Assembly: GCA_022495005.1 (NCBI GenBank) | Contig: JAGYXB010001054.1 | Coordinates: 162,651-226,650, forward strand | DNA: 64,000 nucleotides | Reading direction: 5' to 3' | Source of the DNA: Rhyacophila brunnea | Lineage: Eukaryota; Arthropoda; Insecta; Trichoptera; Rhyacophilidae | In this document: positions 12,131-23,115 of the stretch, piece by piece | Layout of the letters: each line of letters opens with the position of its first letter | Position numbering within the stretch: the stretch's first letter is position 1 | Position numbers and translations under genes: made by a program | The notes under the pieces: model-generated | Databases searched by the model: none | What the model saw: only the letters and a program-made list of their open reading frames with translations | What the model was told of the DNA's origin: nothing

Positions 12131-13199
12131 AGATCTTTCTTTAGAAGCTATCTTCCAGTTTCTAATGTTGAGTATAGAAATATCTTTGATTATACAGTAT
12201 TTAATTGTTAAAAACCCACGTAATTTTCGTATGGATGAAAATTTCTGATGTTGTCAAATCTCAGAGGCGCGTTAAGTGAAGTAGAAACCCAACGCTCTGA
12301 CTAATTTTGGCCCTCCCTACAATGAAAAAAACAATTTCACGTCCATAAATAAAGGTGTAGTATATAATATTTGCAATAATTTGATGGCACGATTTCCTTA
12401 TTCGCACGGGATGTCACTGATGTGGACATTGAATGAATTGAAGCTATTGTTCTGTGAAATCTAAATTGATGCCTGTTATTAAAAAAAATAAAATCACGAG
12501 CTGTAAGAAATACGTCTGTTCTAATTTTTTATTATTATTATAATGTATAAGAATAATTATATGACATATTGTCATATTTAATAAGACTGGTTTGAACTGT
12601 TTAGAGGCCCTCCTTTAAATTTTCTGACAAATCGATTCCGTTATGTACGTTAAAGAAAATCGCCGCTTGTCAATCTACTGTGGTAATTAGATGGTTCGTA
12701 TCGTATCGCTCTTGTAGCAATTCTGGAATGAAATAGTAAGCATAAACGAGGCAATGCGTGAGTTATAACAGCGTAAAGTGTTGAAGTGTGTAAAAATGTA
12801 AAATAACTAAAAATTAACAAGAAAAGTAAAAATTAAAAAAAAAAACAATCAATAATTGAATTAGGTAACAAGAAAACGCGTTGATTAATTATTAAATCAT
12901 GATATTTTACGTATAATGGGTGTCGTATAATTCTTCTGGCAGTGCAGGCGACTCATTTAGGTTTTACCGGCACTTTAAAATGACACTAACACCGTTCCAA
13001 AGTGATTTCGTCGTGGCCGCAATGTCAGAAGAATTAGTTTTTCCTCTAGGTACTTATAATGTGTAGTCAGGATAAAACAACAAATTTCATGGTGATCTGG
13101 ACAGCAAAGCAGATGTATCTCACTTATAACAACAATCATATTAAAATGTTGCTTCATCAATTATATTTGACTATTAGTGATTGACACGTGGTACAAGTT
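12131..13199. other. AT-rich DNA, nothing recognised
   Basis: No terminal repeats, RNA or coding similarity could be supported. The stretch contains the left copy of the SINE target duplication at its right end. Confidence 0.45.
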
Positions 13200-13210
13200 T
13201 CATAACACTG

Positions 13211-13411
13211 TTTTTTTTTTTTTTTTTAGAATTATTAATAACCATGTCCTTGCTTTTTCGTACAAGGTGGTTGTTGTTAGTAATTTTGAACAATCACAAA
13301 CACCCAGGCTTTGAGAAAAACACATAAATGTTTTTGTCACGACCGGGAATCGAACCCAGGAACTCTCGGGTGGAAGGCGAGCGCCTTACCAACTTCACCA
13401 CGAGAGCCGCC
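13211..13411 (-). mobile_element. tRNA-derived SINE with 11-bp target duplication
   Basis: On the minus strand the element starts with a tRNA-like head (GGCTCTCGTGGTGAAGTTGG, then a B-box GGTTCGATTCC at about 13346-13356), continues with a body containing CTGGGTGTTTGTGATT, and ends in a 17-bp A tail (T run at 13211-13227). It is flanked by identical TCATAACACTG at 13200-13210 and 13412-13422. SINEs are transcribed by RNA polymerase III from the internal A and B boxes and mobilised by LINE proteins. Relatives are at 25251-25380 and 46700-46835. Confidence 0.92.
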
Positions 13412-13709
13412 TCATAACACTGGTTTGGGCTATGTTGGAAATGAAAATATATATTCCGACCATCGCATTTTCCCCTTGAATAGTGCTACATGCAAATGTC
13501 GCTGTTTTGCTATTATCTACGACATTTTAGGGGTAAATGCAAAATCAATGAACACGTGCTAGGATTTTTCTTTTTATATATATCAGAATACGTACTCTCT
13601 ACACTAGTAATTTTAGCTTTTAATATAATATTATAATTTATGATTTCTTATAGATTAGCTACAATCAAAATGTACTGATTATAAAGCGTAAGTCACATGA
13701 AATATTATA

Positions 13710-13990
13710 AAATTAATAACGTGTACAACGTGGCAAGAATACGCGATTTGAAAGGCGTCGCCAAACAGATGAAATGGTAATGGGCTGGACATGTCGAGCG
13801 GACAACCACTGGACAAACGCCGGCATAATTACAATGTTACCCGAGCGCACTAAACGACCGCTGGGATGCCCTAAAACTCGCTGGATAGACGAACTCATCG
13901 TGGCAGCGAAGTATTGGATAGGTACCGAGAAGAGTGGATAGAACTGGGGGATGTATTCATCCAGCTGTGGATTGGCTCCGATTTAAGATG
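13710..13990 (+). mobile_element. RTE-like LINE tail, 'KTRWID' subfamily
   Basis: The plus strand shows 'MKW.WAGHV', then, across frames, 'CPKTRWIDEL', an 'EKSG' remnant and an 'IHPAVDWLRF' end. These parallel the better-preserved copy at 60700-60960. Stops and single-base shifts are frequent. Confidence 0.8.
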
Positions 13991-14207
13991 ATTAAAAATG
14001 TAAGTACCTATAATATTTCATTGTGATATTCTCGATTTTTTGTATGAATACCTACCTACATACAATATAAGTTTCTTTGTCAAAAAGGTATGGCTGGTAT
14101 TATGCTGAAGGAATGTTAGTAGAACAGGGTTACATGTAAGTTGTACGTATGCATTTCATCGTGGGACACTTATTCGTGCGCCGCAGTACGTAAAACATGT
14201 GTGCGTA

Positions 14208-14454
14208 TAACATTTTATCAAATGACGAGTTCTTCGTTGAACATTTCACCGTGGAATACATTTGTACGTATCTTACAAAATGCGGCGATAGTTTGCAAAT
14301 AGTACTGTTCCAATTAGATTAACCCTAACTTAACCTAACCTTACCTAACGTACTTAAGACATCTCATAAAATTCGCCACATGTTGTAGCATACGTACAAA
14401 TATACTCCACGGTGAAATGTTCAACGAAGAACTCGTCATTTGATTAAATGTTAC
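14208..14454. repeat. Inverted repeat with telomere-like centre
   Basis: Arms of about 80 bp (14208-14287 and 14374-14454) are inverted copies, both containing CAAATGACGAGTTCTTCGTT and TTTCACCGTGGA. The spacer includes a TTAACCCTAACTTAACC tract (14319 on), which resembles degenerate insect telomere repeat. It is probably a MITE or the inner arms of the larger element around it. Confidence 0.8.
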
Positions 14455-14668
14455 ATCAATGACATTAATATGGACGAAGCATCTAGAAAATAAAATGTCA
14501 CTCACTTTGTGTCGGGTCTGCCGGATGGCGAAATTCATATTTTAATATCGGTATCCTACGCTCAAATGAACATTCTGCTTGCAAGCGGTCTGGCGACACC
14601 GCTGGGTCTGCCCATACAAAATTTCTGACTGTCAGGTTTCGACTCCACCGTTATTATTGTGTTACAAA

Positions 14669-14745
14669 ATGCCAATGTGCCTAGTTAAAAATTGTAAAAA
14701 AATCTACTAAACACTCCAAGAAAGATGGGATATCACTTTTCATGT
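14669..14745 (+). pseudogene. THAP-like first exon, broken
   Basis: An ATG at 14669 reads MPMCLVKNCKK and the same frame, after an in-frame stop, ends DITFH at 14743, followed by a donor-like GTTAGT at 14746. The exon thus starts Met-x2-Cys-x4-Cys and is spliced at the same point, after 'TFH' plus two bases, as the exon at 6978-7048. The middle appears to carry compensating shifts in an A run (the alternative frame reads KKSTKHSKKDG). It looks like a decayed paralogue or transposon copy. Confidence 0.5.
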
Positions 14746-15170
14746 GTTAGTATTATTTATTATTTATAAAATGCCATTTTAAGATATTGATGAATGTTTA
14801 TTCAATGCAATAGAATGACAGAAACCATTGGACAGTCGCCTGTGATTCGCTGGGCTCACTTGCGTCTAATCTCCGAGAAGTCGTAAGTAACCGAGAATCT
14901 GTTTCTAACGCAATGAGTCATGACACTAATACGCCATTACAATAAAGGTTATATTACTATAAATTCTCGAAGCTTGTATCGCATAATGGAAATGGATACG
15001 TCATATGGTCACGTGACATCTACCTATACATCTGTGAATGACTTTCATGCACAATTTCTCGTGCGCGCCGGTATGAAGTGAGTTGTCCATTTAATATGTC
15101 ATTGTGTTACACGAACTCATGTTTCACGTACTGCGGCGCACGAATAAGTGTCCTGCGGTGAACTGTTTAC

Positions 15171-16295
15171 GTCAAAATTTCCGGATACTGGTAGAACAGA
15201 CAGTTTTATACTACATACAAGAAAAAGCTCGTGATGTTCGATATATTATAGTAATATGTTATAAATTTACTTCCATGTTCAAAAAGTTATTTTAATTTTC
15301 ATTCTAAATATCATCTGTATTCTTAATTCCCTGTGGAAGGCAGTTATATTAACGCTGTTTCACTACAAATCGATAATTTTTAACATCAGCTCTTTGCAAA
15401 ACTGCCTATCTAAAAATATTTGTATAAGGGATATCTAACATCATTCGATTCATCCATATTTACAATCGTTCTAGGCGACTATTAATCTTCAGACTGTTTA
15501 AAATAGTAATATCTATCTACATAAAAATAACGTAGAGGGACTCAGTGGATCTGGAAGACGATGAACATCCTGATTGAAGAATATTTCCACACTGATGCCT
15601 ACGCCAACGTTAGTGATCCTGATATAACACACACAAAATAAGATCAGTTTAAATATGGAACATATTTTGTAACTACATTGAAGAGTATGGTACTTAAGTG
15701 TTCATACTTTGTATGTAGGTTCGTAGGCATACTTGTCCATTTTTAAATATATAATATAAGAACCCACATGTGGAAATAAAAACCACATAATATATATATC
15801 GTGACCTTTGCAGTGAAAACCATTATTTCAATGCTCCTTACATATGTTGTTTAATGTGTCAAGGATACACTAATTATTATTCCCCTTTCTAAAAACCCTA
15901 CAAATACTTTAATTGTATGTGAAAAACCTTATTCCGCAGTACGCTGAGCGGTTATTTAGTACAAGTACATACTGCTATGTTTGCGTTGGAAAACTTAGAT
16001 TGCGACCCTTTTGATGATGACATAACTTTCTACGTGCGTACTTCCTACGTGACTTTCGCATAGAAACATAAACCTTTTCTGAAAAAGTTAAATATTGTAT
16101 TTGTGTACCTACTAATTATAAAAGTATTTTATATTCAGCATTGGACAATAAAAAAAATATTACATCGTCGTACCAAAAACTTTGAGCAGGTAAGTCACGT
16201 ATAAATAAACTTACGAATATTTTTTACTATTTGTTTTATTTAATACTAATGTTATACACGATATTTAATATTAATGTAACATCAGACCTACTCAT
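15171..16295. other. AT-rich DNA, one unassigned frame
   Basis: Around 15940-16065 a short frame reads 'MFALENLDCDPFDDDITFYV' and is preceded by an acceptor-like TTATTCCGCAG. It could be a last exon linked to the THAP-like exon upstream, but no homology supports this. The rest is featureless. Confidence 0.3.
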
Positions 16296-16303
16296 ATTCC
16301 AAC

Positions 16304-16635
16304 CAGAGGTTGGAGCGCACCCCTTTTTGAGTTGCTCCGCTCCGGGACCTAATAATTGCTCCAGCTTCACTCCAGAGTCTGCTCCACACGTAATAATAAC
16401 GTACATGTAAAAAAATAAGGTTTATTTAAAAAAGTGAGGTTATTTATCACTCGACAGTGTTACCGTATTTCAAATAATTTCACTGTTGCAAAGTGTCAAA
16501 TATAATATTTTCATTGGATTGTAGGAAGAAAATTTAAAAATAATAAAAAACATTCGGAGCAGTGGAGCACTACACATTTTCGGTGCTCCGGCTCCGGCTC
16601 TGTGCTCCTGCTTCGAGCTACGCTCCAACGCTCTG
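16304..16635. mobile_element. hAT-type MITE, GGAGC-rich
   Basis: Ends CAGAGGTTGGAGCG and, inverted, CAGAGCGTTGGAGCG, flanked by identical 8-bp ATTCCAAC at 16296-16303 and 16636-16643. Eight-base duplications and CAG-type ends are hallmarks of hAT transposons. The 332-bp element has no coding part and is crowded with GCTCC/GGAGC, so its subterminal regions can pair. Confidence 0.92.
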
Positions 16636-16683
16636 ATTCCAACACACATATATCACTTTTATTTTATTTCCTCAATTTTTATT

Positions 16684-17014
16684 CAGCGCTCGAAGTGAAA
16701 AAACTGGAGCGCTCGATATGTTTTTGAAAATATTTATATTCTTATTTATTTAAATAATTATTTTATGTATTATAATATATAAAATAAATGTGTTTGATTT
16801 TATGTTATGTACTTGCCTTGCTCTGGACTGTTATTTTTACTATGATTCCGTCAAGTTTAATATAAATGTATATTAATTTTATTACATTTTAATAATTCAT
16901 CAACTGGATATTGCTTATATTTAATTTTTTCACGAGACGGGACGGGGCTATAATCTCGGAAATTTCACAAACAGGAGCTGGGCTACGGTGCGTTCCGGTC
17001 CATTTAGAGTGCTC
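16684..17014. mobile_element. CAGCGYTCGAA-family MITE
   Basis: The left end CAGCGCTCGAAGTG and the right end CCATTTAGAGTGCTC are the two termini of the family defined by the intact copy at 52673-53098. Internal GATAATCTCG-like and GATTTCACAAACAGG strings are shared too. The right terminus is mutated and no target duplication could be found. Confidence 0.75.
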
Positions 17015-17214
17015 ATACAAGTATAAAGACGCTAGCCATCTATTGACACGATTTGAAATAAATCCTCAATATAAATACCTATGTAGGTATTAATCAATAT
17101 CTGCCGGAGAAATAAATTATTATTATAGTGGTATTGTTTGTTAGCATTGACACAAACATTACAATCAACTCGCATATGGTGCCACTGTAGAATGATTTAC
17201 CTATACATATAGGT

Positions 17215-17300
17215 ATCGATAGTTTAGTGGCCAGAGCAGTCACCTGGCATGATGACAGGGGAAAAACGAGCATTCGAAATCCACTAGGCCTACAGTTTTT
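17215..17300 (+). repeat. tRNA-like SINE head
   Basis: TAGTTTAGTGGCCAGAGCA resembles a tRNA A-box with D-arm, and GCATTCGAAATCC about 45 bp on resembles a B-box. No full cloverleaf forms, and a T/A-rich body follows. It is probably a degenerate SINE promoter. Confidence 0.45.
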
Positions 17301-17444
17301 TACTTTCAGGTATATTTTCGAGGCTTTTCCACGGTAAGCATTTCAATAAAATTGTTTTGCAATCTAAAACTCTTGTGTATATTCGGTTTTGAATATAAAT
17401 TGTAATTTATTTTGTGGTCGTGAACTGTCGTGGTGGATATGCAT

Positions 17445-17640
17445 TGTATTAATTAAAATAAAACACAATATTGAAGTACTAGCTTCACTTCTTTAAATAT
17501 TGGTCAGGACCGGTTTCGTCCCCTTGCGGAAAAATCGCAATACACATGAGTTATCCTCGCAACATATTGGTTGGGAAACACTGAGTTAAACACACATTAA
17601 ACACACTAGAGTCTAATGTATCCTCTATCATACACGGGTA
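17445..17640. repeat. Repeat with GGACCGGTTTCGTCC motif
   Basis: GGACCGGTTTCGTCC at 17507-17521 recurs at 32998-33012 and, inverted and diverged, near 59307-59321. Neighbouring sequence (TTTAAATATTGGTC, AATACACATGAG) suggests a dispersed repeat end. The class is unknown; Penelope-like ends are possible. Confidence 0.4.
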
Positions 17641-17849
17641 CAATTTATTGATTAAAAAGCAAGCAAGACGCGAATTTTATTCAGTCTGAGGTTTTTGAGC
17701 CCAGACTCATCGAAATGAAATCATATAAAATCATACCATTGAATAAATACTAAATACCACTAACATTTCTAAATAACAACTCTAAAAACATTTTCAGCCT
17801 TCTAACTCAGTGCTCCGCAACAAATAATTTTGTATATTATACAATAGGT

Positions 17850-18480
17850 ACTTACTTAATAGCCAAATTTGCGTACATATCAGCTGGTAATACATTTGAG
17901 CACATGCATGAACTTAATAAAACAATGCAAGGTCAGAATGAAAATATATTGAAGTGATCTGATAAATTAGAAGGAGTTAAGACAAGGATTTCTACAAATC
18001 TACCAAAGGACCCACCAGACCACCAATGAAAACAAGCAATTTATTTTCGATCCGTTTCAAAAACATTTAATTTTTCTTCAAAAGAAATTTCATCATTATT
18101 TTCATACAATCAATACGACTGGATTCGAAACCCTTTTGCAACCAATGCCGAAAATTCCATAGAAGCGGTTTCCCTATAAATTCAAGAGGAATTAGTTGAA
18201 TTGAGAAACGACGGGACGCTAAAACTGAACTTCGCCGATGTTCCATTGGCTATTTTCTGGATGTCGGTTAATAAAGAAGATTTCTAACAAGGCTATCGCA
18301 GTTCAGCTCCCATTGTCTACGACATATTTAGGTGAGAAAAGTTTTTCAACTCAATTTATAATTAAAAATGATAAGCAGTCTTGCTTGAAGGGTCTTGACC
18401 GAGAACTTCGCGTTGCTCTTTCAAATATCAAGTCAAAATATATAAAACTTTAACGTTGAAACAAGCTCAGGTAGCATATT
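17850..18480 (+). pseudogene. ZBED5-type hAT transposase, C-terminal relic
   Basis: In several frames the plus strand gives 'FEHMHELNKTMQGQNENILK', then 'SDKLEGVKTRI', 'DWIRNPF', 'EELVELRNDGTLKLNF', 'FWMSVNKED', 'LSTTYLGEKSFST' and 'LDRELRVALSNIKSK'. These fall in the order seen in the C-terminal half of ZBED5/SCAND3-like hAT proteins, where the TTYLCE-AGFS block and the following leucine-rich part form the hAT dimerisation region. The catalytic aspartates lie further upstream and are not seen. At least three stops and one frameshift make it inactive. It sits just before a terminal segment shared with the elements at 25389 and 31178, so it may be the transposase source of that family. Confidence 0.87.
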
Positions 18481-18594
18481 AATTAGTTATTTTATTGATA
18501 ATACAAATACATGGGAATATGTACATTTCGTTCTTCGTCATGTGTTATATATATTTAATTATTTATCAAATAAGTATGTAATATAATTTTGGTG

Positions 18595-19000
18595 CATGTC
18601 CCCCAGAAGGTGGGGGGCTCTAGCCTGGGGGCCCAAGCTCAGGGACAACGACGTGGCAGGTCAAACAGATAAGTGAGATAAATACAAATTACAAATATGC
18701 TCTAATAGCAAAAAAAGTCGGCTGCGGCGCTATTTTACTTCACTGGCATTAATATTTTAAAACATACGATTGTGGGATACAATTAATTATTATTGTGTCA
18801 ATACTCGACAAATAATTATTGTTAATCCGACAACTAACCATAATTCAAGTGGATGTATTAATAAATACAAAAAATCGCTAAACATAGAATCAATACGATT
18901 AATTTTACCTCGAACACAATTTGAAAAACGCAATTTTTAAGTATCACACTGTCTTTAACCTTTAACGAAAATTCTGCCCTGGGGTCCATGTTTTGGTGTA
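18595..19000 (+). mobile_element. hAT terminal segment, diverged
   Basis: GGGGGCTCTAGCCTGGGGGC, CAGATAAGTGAGATAAA, AAAAAGTCG..TGCGGCGCTATT and the AATACTCGACA/ACACAATTTGAAAAACG blocks appear in the same order as in the elements at 25389-26519 and 31178-33172. The outer end cannot be placed. The decayed transposase lies immediately upstream in the same orientation. Confidence 0.78.
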
Positions 19001-19173
19001 TAAATTGTTTTACGTGTGGTGTGCCACGGAATTCTGGGAAGATCTTTAGTGTGCCGTGGGTGAGAAAAAGTTAATTAATATATATATTATTTATCTATTA
19101 TCTATAGGTATATAAGTCAAAATAATATGTTTGTTTGATTTCCTTTTCCTACTTGGCTACAACCAGGGGGATG

Positions 19174-20195
19174 AAAGTTCCATACAGCGAACGTGACCAC
19201 CTAATACTCAGTTTTCAGAATAGATGGTAGCACGGTCACACACGAAGTCGCATGATACAAGGCCATTTCAATGACCAATCAGAGCTCACCCATGGTCCAG
19301 CCAATCAACATTCGAGCTTTCGATCAGTCTTTTCAAATTTCATGTCAATTCTACATGATATTTTCAAAACAAAAGCAGTCGTCCAAGTGTCAAGTGTCAG
19401 AATAATATTGCTGTTCGGCGTTTTTAAAACATATTGATAAAAGGTTTTGCAATCCGATAGCTGATAAAATAAGTTAATGGGTAAGTCTACTTTTATTATA
19501 TTATGTTTATAGGCATTTATAGGTATATACAATTGTATGCCCCTTGAAATTTCTTTGCAGTCGTGGTATCGAAATAATGATAGTACCTTCCTATTGTAAT
19601 TTTCACGTTTGCAAATCTACCAAGGCAAACATAAAAAATAGGTAGGTATATAAAGAAGATTATGTTTGAGTAAATTACGTACCTACCTATATAAAATGTC
19701 TATATTATATTTGCGCATTCTTACAAAAGTGTAAATGGCGACCATTGTCATTTTATATTTTGAGATTAATTAGATTTTAAAATTATTGTTTCAGAATCTA
19801 CATCAATATGTTGTTGATCGTCAAGCGATGAAAATTTATAAAGAAATCTTCAAGCTACACAATATATGAAATAAGTAATGAAGTCATCAATCTGACAGGA
19901 AGTGCTGACAAATAATTTCCATGATGGGAGTGCATTACTATTATTATTATTACATAATTATGTCCTCATAAATTTATGTTGTTACTCATAATTTGTCAAT
20001 ATGATTATCATTGCAATAAAGTGTACCTATCTGAATTGAAATATCGACTTTTTATTAATTTTTGTCACAATTTCGTTTTTATAATTATAAATACTTTTTT
20101 GGGTTCGGATCTATGGTTCTGTCATAGCCAAAGCTTCTAGTCACGCCAATAGATGGTGCCAATTATAGGGGGCATCTTCTTGTATGGAACTTACG
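19174..20195. other. Possible THAP-bearing inverted-repeat element
   Basis: AAGTTCCATACA (19175 on) recurs inverted near 20183-20194, and ATAGATGGTAG/AATAGATGGTG strings are likewise inverted. The interval includes a Cys-x4-Cys THAP-like start at 19577. No target duplication was found, so the element is only suggested. Confidence 0.25.
19577..19641 (+). pseudogene. THAP-like N-terminus, weak
   Basis: An ATG at 19577 reads MIVPSYCNFHVCKSTK and reaches a stop-like TAG beside a donor-like GGTAGGT at 19641. The Cys-x4-Cys spacing matches the two other THAP-like starts. No conserved (S/T)FH follows, so this may be coincidence. Confidence 0.28.
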
Positions 20196-20749
20196 AATCT
20201 ATATATATATATATATATACGTCTGTTATCTATGGCTACAACTGACCACTAGATATAAAAAATACATAGTTTGTTGTTTCTACTAATTCCAAATTTGAAT
20301 TCGATTTTAATTCTGATGATCTTTTGTTTAAATTGGCTGTCAAGTTTATTTTCATTTTGACATATACCTAGATATAGATATTTAATATTGAAAAGAAAGA
20401 TAATTGTATATCGATCAATGAAGCGACCTCTTGCGAAGCCGGGTACTTCAGCTAAAATAACAAATTTACAATTAAATTAATATTTCACCAGTAATTCAAC
20501 GCTTTCATGACCTCCTTTCACAGAAGGAGAATATTAATATAAAGTTATATTTGTAAAAAAATAGACTAGTTATAATACTAGACTAGTTATAGCCTATAAA
20601 TTATATTTATTATGAAGTAGGCATTGATTGCAGTAACCATGCTTAATGAAATCGCTTCGGATATTGATATATTCCACTTACGTGAGGGTGAATTTAGGTG
20701 GACGTTGTTTTATAAGTTTTTAAGATAGGGTTTATCAAAGTTCACTCTG
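19642..20749. other. AT-rich DNA with a short TA run
   Basis: Contains a TA dinucleotide run near 20202-20219. No coding region or terminal repeat beyond the possible inverted repeat noted separately. Confidence 0.4.
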
Positions 20750-20939
20750 TGTGCTTCCATCTACTTTTATTTTGTTACTTATTTAATTTATTTTCTTATT
20801 TTATTACTTTTTCTCTGTATTTTTATTTTTTTTAATTATTAACACTTATTTTATGTCATGTCGTGAACGCTTTGAATTTATAATTTGTTATGTTCATTAT
20901 ATGTAAAATAAATAAATTTGATTTGATTTGATTTGATTG
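20750..20939 (+). mobile_element. LINE 3' end with TTTGA tail
   Basis: T-rich sequence leads to GTAAAATAAATAAATTTGAT and then about five TTTGA/TTGAT repeats (20910-20939). This form is common at 3' ends of insect non-LTR retrotransposons. No coding sequence is recognisable, so the assignment rests on the tail only. Confidence 0.45.
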
Positions 20940-21170
20940 ATGGCCGCGGGGCTTGAGCATCGGCCTATAATGCCGTGGGTCCCAGGTTCGAATCCTGGGT
21001 CTGGTAAGTACACATATTGTTTTTCAATTTGTGTATTTGTCTAATAGGTTGAGCAAGTGACTGACATCCATTTCTCGTAAAAAAATCTGTTAATACAAAC
21101 CTCAACTCTGTGGAGGCCCATATTATGATCTCATTAGGATCGGATATGGTCAAAAAAAAATTAGTAAAAA
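20940..21170 (+). mobile_element. tRNA-derived SINE
   Basis: A tRNA-like head has a GGCTTGAGCATCGGCCTATAA part and a perfect B-box GGTTCGAATCC at 20985-20995 inside a CCCAG/CTGGG stem. A body of about 150 bp follows, ending CTCATTAGGATCGGATATGG and an A run at 21152-21160. It abuts the TTTGA tail on its left, so it may be composite. Target duplications are not clear. Confidence 0.65.
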
Positions 21171-21939
21171 TTAGTTAAATTATTAAAAAAAAAGTATTTA
21201 TTTTTGAATAATTACTTAGAGTTGTAAAAAATATCGAAAATTATGTGACGTCATTTATGTACGATTCCTAGTGGCAAAAGGAATAATCAAATAGCACTGA
21301 ATTGACCTTAATATCTTAGACAAAGTACTGAGAGTTAATTGCATGCCGAAAATCATAATATATATCTTAGTAGGTACATAATAGTATATTATTTATATTT
21401 ATGCTAATTTCGTCTCTGTGTCAACGGAAATAACCAACATACAAGCAGTCACATAAATTCCTATCCGCATATCAATCTATTCCAGATTAGGTTAGTATTT
21501 CTTTCGCATGCAGCCTGTTTGTTTTCCTTTTACGTGTTGTATTTTTCCCAGGAAACACCGAAACAGCTGACTCATTGAAACAGGTAACGACGCCAGTATT
21601 TTTCCAACGGATTTTCGAGGATTGTGATTGAATAAATTTGAATGAAATTTGCCTGTGCATTCTGCCAATGCTTGCTTGCTCCCCGAATAGAGACCCGAAT
21701 TTTTACACGAACCGTTTGGTTTAAATAAAGAATAGTTGTTGGTATTTATTTTTTACACGTTGCATTTTAACCAGATCCATACGAATACATTTTTAGGCTG
21801 TGCGGCCATTAATCTATCGTAGCAAAATATGAAGTGTTTCAACAACGACAATAGTTATAACAAAAAACAAAATTTATAGAACATACATAATTTTGAAAAC
21901 ACTTTTGAGAAAATATATTATAACCAATAAAAAAAATCT
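21171..21939. other. AT-rich DNA, nothing recognised
   Basis: No supported coding, RNA or repeat feature. Confidence 0.45.
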
Positions 21940-22290
21940 TTTTGAAAAAGTGAGAAACACCCACAGGAGTCGAACCTGCATCTGTCGGGTATCGCGCCCA
22001 TGCACATAGACCACTATGCTAAATGAGTCATACTTAATTGTGACAAATTTTAACTTATGGATTTTTATACTCATTGAAGCGCTTTCCAAATTGAGCTACT
22101 ATTGGCGATCGGCTTTTGTATTTTAAATCAAAGTAGGTGTTACTTTAATTATTACTAACCGACGTCACGGGTCACTCCAAGATTTTTTGTTGTAACTTAC
22201 TTGAACTTGCAATTTATGTGTTATTCTTAAATCTCGTGAATTATTCGTTGAATAAAAACATAGTTAAATAATATTTATTGATAAAAATCA
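21940..22290 (-). mobile_element. tRNA-like SINE, minus strand
   Basis: Minus strand: ATTTAGCATAGTGGTCTATG (A-box like), then GCAGGTTCGACTCCTGTGGG (B-box in a good T-arm) near 21959-21978, then CACTTTTTCAAAAAG and a T run. A TTTATTCAACGAATAATTCA block at about 22233-22255 lies 5' of the head and recurs near 63512 and 63736. Part of the same family occurs at 63736-63900. Confidence 0.6.
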
Positions 22291-23107
22291 ATTAAAAATT
22301 ATAACAAGATCGGTTATTAGAGAATTACTGCCACCGAACTATTATTTACATATTCTGTACCTCAAAACCATGTCTTTCATATGTATGATTTTGCAGAAAA
22401 TGAGTAAATTACATATTATGTTGTACTTAAAAGTATCGCATTTTTGAGAGCCAGTACACTTTTTTTAGTATATTCATAAAATAAACTAGAAATTCTGAAA
22501 CACCAAAAAAACCCTTTTCTTTTCTCGATTGTTATTTTTGGACATGCGATACACAGGCTCTCAGATACAGATATATAATCATAAGGAGTTAGACAAAAAA
22601 ATACACTACAAAATAAAATCACAAAACTAATCACATAACAAGTCACAGGGGAACCGGAATATAGACAATAATTTCCGGTACAGTTTGGTGGGTGAACATT
22701 TTCCGGGGAAAGTATACAAAATTGTCAGGCTTCACGATGTGATCCATGGTCTGAATCTCACCTTGTATTTGTATTTGACTTGTATACACACAAACTTAAC
22801 ATTGATATAAACATATACACATATACAAAACCCAACCAAGACTAAACAATCACATAAAAAGAACCCACTCTAATTGACGCTTCTAACTGGGTATTTCCTG
22901 AAAGTGTTGACCGTTGCTAGCATGATAGAACAGTTCCTCAACCGAAATAATTCCACTCCAACGTCTTACACTGCACAGCCAGAACGAGAATTTTCTCCCA
23001 TTTGTCCTATAATAGTGTGTAAGACTTTGTACATCGGGTTACGCATGAAATCTCTTAAGTAGGCGATTTTTCTTTTATTTACCATTTTGAGGAACATTTT
23101 TTCAGTA
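22291..23107. other. AT-rich DNA, nothing recognised
   Basis: The frames at 22416-22646 and 22874-23062 show no known motif. No repeats were identified. Confidence 0.4.
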
Positions 23108-23115
23108 TTTATTTT

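Larger units (their letters stand above)
14138..15170. mobile_element. Inverted-repeat element around a THAP-like exon
   Basis: A block of about 65 bp at 14138-14212 recurs in inverse orientation at 15098-15170, sharing GGACACTTATTCGTGCGCCG and GCAGTACGT. The interval holds a second inverted repeat (14208-14454) and the THAP-like exon at 14669. This is the expected plan of a DNA transposon that carries a THAP-type transposase gene, or of a deletion product. No target duplication could be fixed, so the boundaries are approximate. Confidence 0.5.
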
